DNA of 64,000 bases. Source: UWMA-0277 sp965183885 (GTDB lineage: Bacteria > Bacteroidota > Bacteroidia > Flavobacteriales > BACL11). The stretch covers positions 1,364,001 to 1,428,000 of the forward strand of contig OZ238992.1 in the NCBI GenBank assembly GCA_965183885.1. The letters run 5' to 3'. A program made the translations under genes and the position numbers. A model generated the notes under the pieces. That model was given only the letters and a program-made list of their open reading frames with translations. It made no database searches and had not been told where the DNA came from. Shown one piece after another: positions 48,665 to 59,300 of the stretch. The first letter of the stretch is position 1; each line of letters begins with the position of its first letter.

Positions 48665-51172
48665 ATGAAGAAACTCATCTCTCTATCGATATTAGCTTGT
48701 TTGGCAATAGTCTTAAATGCTCAGGTTGATATTGGTAAATTAGACGTTAATCCAATTTACCTAAAGTTTTTACCTTCAGATGCTAATCCTGAAGATTTGA
48801 GACCTTCAGATATCCCTTCGGAACAAGTGTTAAGGCAAATGGGGCTTTCTGATACTGAAATTACAGAAGCCTTGAATTTTAAGTATAGTAAAGGAAAGTA
48901 TGCTAAACAGATTCAAGATACTCTTGGTAGAAATTTAGCATTATCAAAATTCTACGAAAGTTTTCAGGACTCTTTAGTTCTTGATTCAGTATCTTTTCCT
49001 AAGGGGAAAATATTTGGGCAGGATGTATTTAGAAACAATAAGTTGTCGTTTTATCAAAAAGCTTTGGATGCAAAGGCTCCTGAAAACTATAAAGTAGGAA
49101 GTGGAGATGAGATTAGTATTTCTGTTTGGGGTTACTCAGATTTTTCAGAAACCTTAGAGGTAGATGAAAGAGGATATATTACTCCAAGCTCATATGGTAG
49201 AATTTATGTAAAGGGGTTAACATTTAAAAAAATGAGATCGGTTCTTAAAAATAAGTTTAGTTTATTTTTAGATATGAAAAACTCTGAAATTGATGTAACC
49301 CTTTCTTATTCAAGAGTAATTACAGTTAATATTGTTGGTGAGGTGTATAACCCTGGATCTTATGTAATACCAGCAATTAATACAGCTTTTAATGCTTTAA
49401 TGGCAGCAAAGGGACCAAGTCAGCTTGGGTCTGTTCGTAATATTTATATTAAGCGTGACGGAAAAACAGTTGATTCTTTAGATGTTTACCAGTTTCTATT
49501 TAACCCAACACGTTCTCAAGATATTTATTTGCAAGATGGGGATTACTTATTTGTTCCACCAGCAAAGAATATAGTTGAAGTAAAAGGTGCAGTAAATCGT
49601 GCTTATACTTATGAGATGAAGGCTGATGAGTCAGTTGCTGATCTAATGACATATGCTGGGGGATATACTACCGATGCTTTTACAGATATTATTACACTTA
49701 AGCGAGTAGAATATAATGCTATTAAAGTAAATGATTTGCATAAGGATGATGTTGAATTAGTTAATTTAAAGCATGGTGATGAGGTTATTGTAAATACAAT
49801 ATCAAATAAATTGGCAAATGTTGTTAGTGTAAAGGGGAATGTTGGTGTAGCTGGAGATTATGAATTTATTAAAGGAGAACGTTTATTTGATTTATTAGAC
49901 AGAGCTAAGTGTATTACTGAAAAAACATTCTTGGATAAGGTTTATATTGCTCGACTAAATGATGATAGAACAAAGTCTCATATTTCAGTAAATTTAAATG
50001 AAATATTAAAGAATCAAGCACATGAGGATAATGTATTACTAAAAGAGTATGATGTTATTAGGGTTCTTTCTGTAACAGACTTTGATGATAATTTCTCAGT
50101 TTCTGTACTTGGTGCAGTAAGAAAAGCAGCAACTTTTGATTATGGAGATGGAATGACCTTGCAAGATGTTTTACTTCAAGCAGGAGGTTTAAGCCAACAA
50201 GCAGAAGGAAGTAGGGTGGAGGTTTCAAGAATAATGGATTATGACTTATCGTCTAATAAATTAAAGCCTAGAAGAGCAGTTGTAAAGACAGTTAAGATTG
50301 GAAATGACTTAGTATTAAGTAAGGAGGCAAAAGAATTTATATTAAAGCCTTTTGATCAAATTTTTGTAAGAGAAAACCCTGACTTTGAACCTGCAAAAAA
50401 CATCGTGCTTTTAGGAGAGGTGAGGTATCCAGGTACTTATACGCTATTAACTAAGGATGAAAAAATTGCTTCTGTAATTAAGAGAGCGGGAGGGCTTACT
50501 AATTATGCATATTTAGATGGAGTAAGAATGTATAGAAAGTTTGAAGTTTTAGAAAGTGAAGTAGAAGGAGTGGAGGTTTCAGACAGGCTAAAGGAAATGA
50601 TTATGGAGTCTCCAGAGTTAGCTTTGTTATATGCAGATGATATTGCTAAGGGAGAAAATAAAGAAGAAAGTATATTTGGAAATGAACAAAAAGAATTTGC
50701 TTATGATGTGGTTTATCTTAATACTGAAAAAGCAATGAGTTCATCCAAGTCAAAACATAACTTAGTACTAGTTGAGGGAGATAGTATTATTGTTCCTAAA
50801 ACAATGGATGTAGTACATATTACTGGTGATTTAATGAATCTTGAAGGGAACTCAATAAGTGCCCCTTATTTTGGTTCAAGAAGAGCTAACTATTATGTAA
50901 ACAATTTTGCAGGAGGTTTTACAAAAGAAAATAAAAAAGGAAGTACTGTTGTAATATACCCTAATGGAATTGCAAAAAAGGCTATTGATTGTGGTATTTT
51001 CTCAATATCACCAAGAGTTAAAAAAGGAGCAACTATTAAGGTTGTGAAAAAGGAGAAAAAGAGAAAAACAGCAAAACAAAAGATTGACTGGAATGCTCAA
51101 ATAGAAAATGCAATGCTTAAAGCTTCAGCAATACTTACCCTCTGGTTATTAATTGATAAAGTAGCACCTTAA
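48665..51172 (+). CDS. Wza-like polysaccharide export protein with many SLBB domains
   Basis: This 835-residue protein has a signal peptide (LISLSILACLAIVLNAQ). A poly-export (Poly_export) domain at ~140-230 has ENYKVGSGDEISISVWGYSD and ITPSSYGRIYVKGLTF. Repeated SLBB domains follow, as in VEVKGAVNRAYTYEM, VSVKGNVGVAGDYEF, VSVLGAVRKAATFDYGDG, and VLLGEVRYPGTYTL. It ends with a hydrophobic segment (ILTLWLLIDKVA) that could insert in a membrane. It forms the outer-membrane or periplasmic channel for exopolysaccharide. It is 2 bp from the Wzz-like gene. Confidence 0.85.
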   Translation: MKKLISLSILACLAIVLNAQVDIGKLDVNPIYLKFLPSDANPEDLRPSDIPSEQVLRQMGLSDTEITEALNFKYSKGKYAKQIQDTLGRNLALSKFYESFQDSLVLDSVSFPKGKIFGQDVFRNNKLSFYQKALDAKAPENYKVGSGDEISISVWGYSDFSETLEVDERGYITPSSYGRIYVKGLTFKKMRSVLKNKFSLFLDMKNSEIDVTLSYSRVITVNIVGEVYNPGSYVIPAINTAFNALMAAKGPSQLGSVRNIYIKRDGKTVDSLDVYQFLFNPTRSQDIYLQDGDYLFVPPAKNIVEVKGAVNRAYTYEMKADESVADLMTYAGGYTTDAFTDIITLKRVEYNAIKVNDLHKDDVELVNLKHGDEVIVNTISNKLANVVSVKGNVGVAGDYEFIKGERLFDLLDRAKCITEKTFLDKVYIARLNDDRTKSHISVNLNEILKNQAHEDNVLLKEYDVIRVLSVTDFDDNFSVSVLGAVRKAATFDYGDGMTLQDVLLQAGGLSQQAEGSRVEVSRIMDYDLSSNKLKPRRAVVKTVKIGNDLVLSKEAKEFILKPFDQIFVRENPDFEPAKNIVLLGEVRYPGTYTLLTKDEKIASVIKRAGGLTNYAYLDGVRMYRKFEVLESEVEGVEVSDRLKEMIMESPELALLYADDIAKGENKEESIFGNEQKEFAYDVVYLNTEKAMSSSKSKHNLVLVEGDSIIVPKTMDVVHITGDLMNLEGNSISAPYFGSRRANYYVNNFAGGFTKENKKGSTVVIYPNGIAKKAIDCGIFSISPRVKKGATIKVVKKEKKRKTAKQKIDWNAQIENAMLKASAILTLWLLIDKVAP

Positions 51173-51174
51173 TA

Positions 51175-52221
51175 ATGGAAAATTATAACGAGGACATACA
51201 GCTGAAGGATATTTTAGTAAAATTATTGGAGTATAGAAAATATATCTTTAAGAAGAAGTTTACTATTCTTTCATTTGGTTTTTTATTCTCTCTTATAGGA
51301 ATTCTTATTGCTATAAACTCGGAGACTATATATGATGCGGAATTAACTTTTGTTGTAGAGTTAGAAAAGGGAGAGCCTTCTTTAGGGGCTATGTCAGGAG
51401 TGGCAAGTCAGTTTGGTTTTGATTTAGGAAGTGGAAGTTCTGAAACTTTTAGTAAGAAAAATATTCTCGAACTTTTAAAATCAAGAGGGGTTGTAGAATC
51501 AGCACTAATGCAGGGTGCTACTATAAATAATAGGCAGGACTTATTGATTGAACATTATATAATAATTAATGGGATAAAAAAGGCTTGGGACAAAGATGAA
51601 GCTTTTGATGGAATTTCCTTTCATGATGATAATACATATACCCATGATAGTATTCGTGGAGTAATATGGAATAGTATCATCGAAAATAACTTATCTGTTG
51701 ACATGCAAAATGATAAGGCTAATATTATTAATCTTTCTTATAAATCAACTAATCCTAATTATGCAAAGTATTTTGTTGAGGCTTTAATTGATGAAATGAG
51801 TAGAATGTATACTGAACATAAAACTGCACAGGCTCGTGTTACTCTAGATTTCTTAAAAAATAGAGCAGATTCTGTTTTTATGGAGTTAGAATCATCAGAA
51901 CAAGAGTTTGCTCGAGTTAAGGATATTAATCAAAGAATTGTAAAAGCTTCAGGCCGCTTAAAAGAATTGCAACTTATGAGAAGGGTAGAGGTATTGAATA
52001 CAATGTACCTAGAGATAGTTAAAAACCTAGAACTTTCTAAAATAACACTTTTAAATAAGACCCCAATTATTCAAGTAATTGACAATCCAATTTTACCTTT
52101 AAAGGAACAAAATTCTTCAGCAATAATAATGGGAATCTTAGGTGCTTTTATTGGTATACTTTTGTCAATATTCTTCTTTGTTTTTAGGAAATTATTTAAA
52201 GATGCTTTAGAAGGTAGGTAG
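51175..52221 (+). CDS. Wzz-like chain-length determinant / polysaccharide co-polymerase
   Basis: This 348-residue inner-membrane protein has two membrane helices, near residues 25-45 (FTILSFGFLFSLIGILIAI) and 315-340 (SSAIIMGILGAFIGILLSIFFFVF). Between them is a periplasmic domain, with a long coiled-coil region (LDFLKNRADSVFMELESSEQEFARVKDINQRI). It has no C-terminal tyrosine kinase domain. It pairs with the SLBB protein to set polysaccharide length and couple synthesis to export. The kinase and glycosyltransferases are not in this window. Confidence 0.85.
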   Translation: MENYNEDIQLKDILVKLLEYRKYIFKKKFTILSFGFLFSLIGILIAINSETIYDAELTFVVELEKGEPSLGAMSGVASQFGFDLGSGSSETFSKKNILELLKSRGVVESALMQGATINNRQDLLIEHYIIINGIKKAWDKDEAFDGISFHDDNTYTHDSIRGVIWNSIIENNLSVDMQNDKANIINLSYKSTNPNYAKYFVEALIDEMSRMYTEHKTAQARVTLDFLKNRADSVFMELESSEQEFARVKDINQRIVKASGRLKELQLMRRVEVLNTMYLEIVKNLELSKITLLNKTPIIQVIDNPILPLKEQNSSAIIMGILGAFIGILLSIFFFVFRKLFKDALEGR

Positions 52222-53481
52222 TTAAAGTACTATAGTTAATTCTTCTAAGCCTATTCCTCTTGATCCTTTTAAAAGTATAGTCTTATTTATAATAGGATTA
52301 CCTTCTTTAATGAAATTAATAAGCTCATTTTTGTGTTTAAAGCAGTTTTTACTTATTGCTTTAAATTCTTCTCCTACAAATAAGCAGTCTAGTTTTAAGT
52401 TGTTAGTAAGGTCAACTATTAGCTTATGTTCCTTTTCTGAGTCTTTCCCTAGCTCAAGCATATCTCCTAGGATACACATCTTATTCTCATAATTTTGTTC
52501 AGAGAATGAAGTTAACATTGCTTTCATGCTTGATGGGTTTGCATTATATGCATCAAGTATTAGCGTATTGTTAAGAGTTTTAATTATTTGTGATCTATTA
52601 TTTGAAGGAGTGTATTCTTCTATTTGTTTTTTAATTTTTCTTAATGGGATATTAAAATATTCACCAATACTAATTGCAAGCATAATATTACTAAACTGAT
52701 AATTTCCTATTAGTTTGCTTTTAATATTTTCTTCTTTATACTTAATTGTTATAAAAGGGGTGTTGCTAAGTACGGTTCCCTTAGCTTTTCCTTCTTTTCC
52801 ATAGGTTATAGTAGTTGCTTGCTCTGCTAATTCAGATAATAGCTTGTCATCAGAATTGACAAATAAGGTGCCTTTGTTTTCTTTAATATAGGTATAAAGT
52901 TCATTCTTTGTTTTAATAACTCCATCAATATCTTTAAAGCCTTCAAGGTGTGCTTTTCCAATATTTGTAATTACACCAAAATTTGGAAGTGCTATTTTGC
53001 ACAAAAAATCAATTTCTTCTGGGTGATTAGCTCCCATTTCAATTATTGCTATCTCAGTATCTTTCTTTAATCTTAATATGCTTAAAGGGACTCCAATGTG
53101 GTTGTTAAGATTTCCTTTAGTAGCAATTATTTTATATTGACTTTCAACTACCGTAGCTATAAGTTCTTTTGATGTTGTTTTTCCATTTGTTCCGGTAATT
53201 CCAATTACTGGGATGTTAAGTTGTTTTCTATGATGTTTTGCTAATTCTTGTAAGGTGCTTAAAACATCATCAACAAGTATCATTTTTGGGTGAGTATTGT
53301 GTTCTTCTTCATCAATAATAGCATAGCTACAGCCTTTATTAAGTGCTTGGATGGCATATTTATTGCCATTAAAGGAGTCGCCTTTAAGAGCAAAGAATAT
53401 TGATTCATTAATAATATTTCTGCTATCAGTGCATATTAATGGGTGTTTCTTAAATATTGAATATAGGGTTTTAATGCTCAT
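52222..53481 (-). CDS. murF: UDP-MurNAc-tripeptide--D-Ala-D-Ala ligase
   Basis: This 419-residue Mur ligase makes the final cytoplasmic peptidoglycan precursor. Motifs are CTDSRNI at the start, VIGITGTNGKTTSKELIA, NHIGVPLSIL, IEMGANHPEEI and ILDAYNANPSSM, with GSRGIGLE near the end. Length is standard. It follows gldJ with a terminator-like hairpin between, and its 3' end abuts the wzz-like gene. Confidence 0.94.
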   Translation of the reverse strand: MSIKTLYSIFKKHPLICTDSRNIINESIFFALKGDSFNGNKYAIQALNKGCSYAIIDEEEHNTHPKMILVDDVLSTLQELAKHHRKQLNIPVIGITGTNGKTTSKELIATVVESQYKIIATKGNLNNHIGVPLSILRLKKDTEIAIIEMGANHPEEIDFLCKIALPNFGVITNIGKAHLEGFKDIDGVIKTKNELYTYIKENKGTLFVNSDDKLLSELAEQATTITYGKEGKAKGTVLSNTPFITIKYKEENIKSKLIGNYQFSNIMLAISIGEYFNIPLRKIKKQIEEYTPSNNRSQIIKTLNNTLILDAYNANPSSMKAMLTSFSEQNYENKMCILGDMLELGKDSEKEHKLIVDLTNNLKLDCLFVGEEFKAISKNCFKHKNELINFIKEGNPIINKTILLKGSRGIGLEELTIVL

Positions 53482-53493
53482 CTTCTAATAAAA

Positions 53494-53520
53494 CAAAACC
53501 CCATTAAAAATGAGGTTTTG
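53494..53520 (-). terminator. Hairpin between gldJ and murF
   Basis: CAAAACC (53494-53500) pairs with GGTTTTG (53514-53520) around a short A-rich loop; T-rich sequence follows on the minus strand. It may attenuate read-through into murF. Confidence 0.65.
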
Positions 53521-53543
53521 ATATAATTTAAAATTAAGTAGTT

Positions 53544-55142
53544 TTAACGGTTAACTTTTCTATAGTCAGTTCCTCTTCTTTGATTTTCTCTTGCTCTACT
53601 TGTTGGAGCTCCAACTCTATCCATAGCACATCTAAATCCAATGGCATCAGTTGATTGGTCTTGGTCTAGGAATCTTCTTGTTCCAGGGTTTAACCAGTAA
53701 GCTCTATCTTTCCATGAACCTCCTTTAAACACTCTTGTTCTATCAGTAACTAATGAAGCCTCACCGTAAGCATACATCTCTCTACTGTTTCCTGTTATAG
53801 CATTGTCTTCATACTTGTCAGTATTCTGGTTCCATTTGTCAATTTTTACTTTTACAGTATCTTCTGCTGATTTTTCATCTAAGAAATTATTCCAGTCAAT
53901 TCCCATTTGCGACTCAATGTCACCATCTAAATAGTTGATGTTATCTGACTTCTTATAGTTTCTTCTGTAGATATTTCCTTGCTGATCAACAGGAACCATA
54001 GTAATTCTTCCCAAGCTATCTTTTTCAGCAATAAAGCCATCTTCATCTCTTTTTTGAGTTGTAAATACATTTCCTCTAAATACTCTATGGTCAGCTGTAG
54101 TTGTTTGTTCAATTTCGGCTCTATAAACATCCATTACCCACTCTGAAACATTACCTGCCATATTGTATAATCCATAGTCATTAGGCCAGTATGATCTAAC
54201 TTCATTAGTAATATCAGCATTGTCATTTAAGTTTCCAGCAACCCCCATGTTATCTCCTCTTCCTCTTTTGAAGTTAGCCATAATTTGACCTTGGTTTCTT
54301 GCTTCTGCATTTCTTAAACCAGAACTATTCCAAGGGTAAATTTTTCTTTCACTTATGTTTTCTTCATTAGTATTTCCTACATATCCTAATGCTGCAAACT
54401 CCCACTCAGCTTCAGTTGGCAGTCTGTACTTAGGTAGTAGTAGTCCATCTTCCATACGTACTTGTCTGGTTTTTTCCCCTGAAGCTAAATTGTAGTTTCT
54501 AGGATTTCTTCTTACAATACCCTCATATTGTCCTGCAAGGTAAGCTTCAGTATTAAATGTATTATCATCTACTTGTTCAGGGTCTTCTTGTAAGATACCA
54601 GCGTTAATTAGGATTCTTTCGTTTACACGGTCAGTCCTCCAAATACAATAATCATTTGCTTGAGACCAACTAACACCAACAACAGGGTAGTTTCTGTAAG
54701 AAGGGTGTCTTAAATACTGTGTCACATAAGGTTCATTATATCCTAGTTTATCTCTCCATACTAAAGTATCAGGTAACGCTTTTTTATATACTTCTGGGTA
54801 AGATTGTCCGTATACTCTTTGTAACCAGTACAAGTATTCTAAGTAATCTACATTTCTAACTTCTGTTTCATCCATGTAGAATGAAGATACAGTAACTCTT
54901 CTAGGAACATTGTTCCATTCGTACATTACATCTTGCTCTACTCTTCCCATAGAGAATGATCCTCCTTCAACAAACATTAGTCCAGGACCAGTTTGTTGTT
55001 CTCTATATCTTTCGTTTACTTCAAAACCTCCATTTCTTGGGTTGTTAGTTTTCCATCCTGTTTTTGAGTCAGATCTGGTAGAACATGAACCAAGAATAAA
55101 TAAACTACTTACTATTAAAATTAACTGATTTGATTTCATCAT
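53544..55142 (-). CDS. gldJ: Gliding-motility lipoprotein GldJ
   Basis: This 532-residue protein is lipidated (LFILGSCSTRSD, Cys20). It contains an FGE-sulfatase-like domain: GPGLMFVEGGSFSMGRVEQDV, FYMDETEVRNVDYLEYL, PVVGVSWSQANDYCIWRT, LPTEAEWEFAALGY, NMAGNVSEWVMDVYR and FKGGSWKDRAYWLNPG. GldJ is needed for gliding and T9SS assembly and is not believed to be an active FGE enzyme. The murF-gldJ neighbourhood is conserved in Flavobacteriales. A second Met gives a one-residue shorter start. Confidence 0.92.
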   Translation of the reverse strand: MMKSNQLILIVSSLFILGSCSTRSDSKTGWKTNNPRNGGFEVNERYREQQTGPGLMFVEGGSFSMGRVEQDVMYEWNNVPRRVTVSSFYMDETEVRNVDYLEYLYWLQRVYGQSYPEVYKKALPDTLVWRDKLGYNEPYVTQYLRHPSYRNYPVVGVSWSQANDYCIWRTDRVNERILINAGILQEDPEQVDDNTFNTEAYLAGQYEGIVRRNPRNYNLASGEKTRQVRMEDGLLLPKYRLPTEAEWEFAALGYVGNTNEENISERKIYPWNSSGLRNAEARNQGQIMANFKRGRGDNMGVAGNLNDNADITNEVRSYWPNDYGLYNMAGNVSEWVMDVYRAEIEQTTTADHRVFRGNVFTTQKRDEDGFIAEKDSLGRITMVPVDQQGNIYRRNYKKSDNINYLDGDIESQMGIDWNNFLDEKSAEDTVKVKIDKWNQNTDKYEDNAITGNSREMYAYGEASLVTDRTRVFKGGSWKDRAYWLNPGTRRFLDQDQSTDAIGFRCAMDRVGAPTSRARENQRRGTDYRKVNR

Positions 55143-55173
55143 CTTGTGTATAATATAATTATTTAACTATTAA

Positions 55174-56163
55174 CTAAAATTGAGGGCAGCTTATTGTATT
55201 GAATGACTTGCTTCTAGATCGGCAAGGCATAAACAATGTGAATGATAGTTCGTGCGCCCCTAAGGTGTTACTATTTTTAAGGTTACTTACAGTAATGTCA
55301 TAACTGTATCCAAATTTAAATGAATCTTGAATTAACCCAATCATTAGGATAAAAGAATCAAAGTTTTTCATACTATTTCTAGCCCATAATCCTCCAACAA
55401 TAGGCCCTCTGTAAACGTAAAGACCATAATTAAACTGCTGAAAATCTTGTTGTTTTTGATACAAGAAGTTAGGAGAAATTATTGTTTGGTTATTACTATA
55501 CTTGCTTAAAGGGATGTTTCCTCCAATATGTGCTGTAATTTTTGTGGGCAATTGACTTTCGCTAATAAACCCTTGGTTAGGTGTGGTAAGGTGATGCGCT
55601 GCTACTCCAAAGAATAAGTTTTCAGAATAACCTAAAAAACCTGCTGAGAAATCAGGATAGCTTTTTGTTGTAGGGTTATTTACAATATCTTCGCTCGTAG
55701 GGTAAACAAAACCATTTTTTGGATGAATCATATCTCCAAATTTCAAATTGCTCCAATCTAAAGTTATAGAACGATATGAAGCCTCAAATCCTGCTTTTAC
55801 AGCAAATTTTCTATTTACTTCTAAGTGATAAGAGTATAGTAATGATGCGTGAGTAGTATTTAAATTACCTGTTCCGGCTCTATCTTGTGATACTAGAATT
55901 CCTAATCCACCTCCAATACTTTCAATATGTTGGTCCCATGATGCAGAGTAAGTGACATAGGTTCTTCCAATACCAGGCCATTGATCTCTATAGTTAAGGT
56001 TAGCTCTTGGGCATCCACTAGGAGTAGCTCCTGCAAAAGCAGGGTTTAAATAAAGTGGATTTGCATAAAATTGACTGAATGCTGGGTCCTGAGCATTAGC
56101 ATCATTACTTACAAAAATACAAATAGTGATTGTAATGAAAATCTTGGAAATTCTATTTAACAT
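55174..56163 (-). CDS. Type IX secretion PorP/SprF-family protein
   Basis: This is a protein of about 329 residues. ATG 56163 is preferred because it opens a signal peptide (IFITITICIFVSNDANAQ); the frame upstream to 56205 is in a T-rich non-coding leader. The mature start DPAFSQFYANPLYLNPAFAG is the hallmark of PorP/SprF proteins. It is an outer-membrane barrel that attaches to T9SS or anchors secreted adhesins. It is divergent from porU. It could be either a core PorP or an SprF-type partner; SprB is not seen in the window. Confidence 0.88.
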   Translation of the reverse strand: MLNRISKIFITITICIFVSNDANAQDPAFSQFYANPLYLNPAFAGATPSGCPRANLNYRDQWPGIGRTYVTYSASWDQHIESIGGGLGILVSQDRAGTGNLNTTHASLLYSYHLEVNRKFAVKAGFEASYRSITLDWSNLKFGDMIHPKNGFVYPTSEDIVNNPTTKSYPDFSAGFLGYSENLFFGVAAHHLTTPNQGFISESQLPTKITAHIGGNIPLSKYSNNQTIISPNFLYQKQQDFQQFNYGLYVYRGPIVGGLWARNSMKNFDSFILMIGLIQDSFKFGYSYDITVSNLKNSNTLGAHELSFTLFMPCRSRSKSFNTISCPQF

Positions 56164-56306
56164 AAATTGGTTTTTTCTTAATTTCAATTTCACAAAAATA
56201 AACAAATTATTTATTATCTAGTTTTAGCAGTTAAGAAAAAACATAATATTTGTATTTTTATGTCGTTTTAGTACTGTTTTTAATAATGATGATTAGCTTT
56301 GCAACA

Positions 56307-59300
56307 ATGAATAAACCACTTTCAATACTGTTATTTATAGTATTATTTTCCACTCAAATTATTGGGCAAAATAACTCAGTACTTTCGCAAGGAAAATGGT
56401 ATAAAATTTCCACTAATAAAAATGGAATTTACAAACTCTCTTACTCTAGTGTTTCTGATTTAGGTGTGAGTATGAATGATTTAAAAATTGCTCATATTAA
56501 ATTGTATGGAAATGGTGGGGGAATGTTGCCTAAATTAAACTCAGATTTTAGGCATAATGATTTGGTTGAAAATGCAATTGAAATTTATGATGCAAATAAT
56601 AATGGGATTTTTGAAACAGAAGATTTTATTTTATTTTATGGGCAATCGCCACATATTTGGGAATTTAACTCTTCAACTAACCTTTTTAAACATCAAACCC
56701 ATCTTTTCTCTGATGAGGTAAATTATTTTTTAACGATAAATAAAGAGGAAGTTGGGAAAAGAGTTTTAGTGCGCAATGAATTGCAAAACCCTAATATTAC
56801 TGTAAATTCGTTTAATGACTATGATTTTCATGAGAGTGAAATAGAGAACTTAATTCACTCAGGAAGAAACTGGTTTGGAGAACAATTTGGATTCCAGAAT
56901 AGTCAAACATTCAATTTTAGCTTTCCAAATATAATAGCAACTCATCCTTTAACTATTAAGACTGTTGTTGCGGCTCGTTCTTTTGTTAGTTCATCATTTA
57001 CAGTTAAAGCAAATACTACAAACCTTGCTGTAATCGGTATTCCAAATATTACCTCAGATTATTTATCTGAGTATGCAACTGTAGCCTCTAAATCATCTGA
57101 GTATATTAGTTCTTCATCTAATTTAGCAATAAATCTGGATTATGCTTCTAATGACAATAATGCAAATGCTTGGTTGGATTATATTGAGATTAATGCAAGA
57201 AGAAAGTTAAAAATGTCTGGAAATTCACTTAGTTTTAGAGATGTTGAGTCTTTGAGTGAGCAAATTGCAGCCTTTACTTTGGAAGGTGCAACAGCATCAA
57301 TTAGAGTTTGGGATATTACAGATCCTACTTCAATTTCAGAGTTATCAACTACTATTAATAATAATGTACTCTCATTTAATGATTCGGTAAGTGAATTGCA
57401 TGAATATATTGCTTTTGATAAAATAGGTTATTATACTCCATCCTTAAAAGGAAGTATTGAAAACCAAAACTTACATAATATTCCTTCTGATGTTGAATAT
57501 GTTGTGATTACGCATACTGATTTCTTATCAGCCGCTAACGATTTAGCTGTTTTTCATGAGGAAGTAGATGGGTTAAAATCAGTTGTTGTTACTCCAGAGC
57601 AGATTTATAATGAGTTTTCTTCTGGAGCTCAGGATGTAAGTGCTATTCGTGATTTTTTAAGAATGTTGTATAAAAGACCAGCTTCTCAATTAAAATATGT
57701 TTTGCTTTTTGGAGATGGATCTTATGACCCAAAAGATAGAATAGCTGATAATACAAATTTTATTCCTACTTATCAATCAGAAAATTCAACTTTTTTATTG
57801 CAATCTTATGTTGCAGATGATTATTTTGGGTTATTAGATGATAATGAAGGTCTTTTTGTTAATGATTTAGTTGATATTGGTATTGGAAGATTTCCTGTTT
57901 CTACATTAAATCAGGCTAATGATTTAGTTGAAAAGGTTAAGTATTATTATGCTAAAGAGTCTTTTGGGACTTGGAGGAATGATGTTGCTTTTGTTGCTGA
58001 TGATGGAGATGCTTCTGATGGAAATACTCATATGTGGCAAGCCGATAGCTTAGCAAATATTATTAATAATAAATATGGTAATATTAACTTAGAGAAAATT
58101 TATCTAGATAATTATGAGCAGGAGTCTACTCCAGGAGGACCAAGGAGTGCTGCTGCAAAAGCAGCGATAGATAGTAAAATTGCTAAAGGAGCATTATTGG
58201 TTAATTACACTGGGCATGGTAGTCCTACAGGTTGGACTCAAGAGCGTGTTCTTTCTCATGACCAAATAAATGCTTGGGAGAATAAAGATCGTTTGCCTCT
58301 TTTTATGACAGCTACTTGTAAGTTTTCTTATTTTGATGATCCATCAAGGACATCGGCAGGAGAGTTGGTGCTATTAAATCCCAATGGAGGCGCAATTGCA
58401 TTGTTAAGTACTACAAGGTTGGTGTATTCTGGTCCTAATTATAATTTAAATACTAAGTTTATAAAGGTATTGTTTGAGAAAGATAATGGAGATTTTCCAA
58501 GATTAGGAGATGTATTTAGAAAAACAAAAGTACTGAGTGGTACTTCAACAAATAATAGGAACTTCACATTGTTAGGTGATCCTGCACTTTGTTTAGCTTA
58601 TCCAAAATATGATGTTAAAACGACTGTGATAGCTGATACTTTAAAAGCTTTGGGAGAGGTTATAGTTGAAGGTGAAATTATAAATGATGAAGGGTTTTTA
58701 CTAACTTCTTTTAACGGAACAATATATCCAACGGTTTATGATAAAGAAATTATTAGTACTACTTTAGGGCAGGAATCCTGTACACCTATGCCTTATCGTG
58801 ATCAAAATAATATTTTATATAAAGGAGAAGCCTCAGTAGTTGATGGAAAGTTCTCGTTCTCATTTGTAGTTCCTAAAGACATAGCCTATAACTATGGAAA
58901 AGGTAAAATAAGTTATTATGCAATAAGTGATTCAGAAGACCCTGAAGATGCGAGTGGAAATTCATTAGATTTTGTTATTGGAGGAACAGCTAATGATGTT
59001 GACTATGATTATGATGGTGCTGACTTAGAATTGTACATGAACACAAGGCAATTTGTTGATGGTGGTATTACTGATAAAAATCCTACTTTATTAGTTGATA
59101 TAGCTGATTTTAGTGGGATTAATACTGTAGGCAATGGTATTGGACATGATATTGTTGCTGTATTAGACGGGGTAACAAGTCAGCCTTATATACTTAATGA
59201 GTATTATAGGGCTGAAAAAGATAATTATAAGAAAGGAACACTTAGTTTTCCGTTTTCTAATTTGGAAAAAGGAGAACATACTATTCATTTAAAGGTTTGG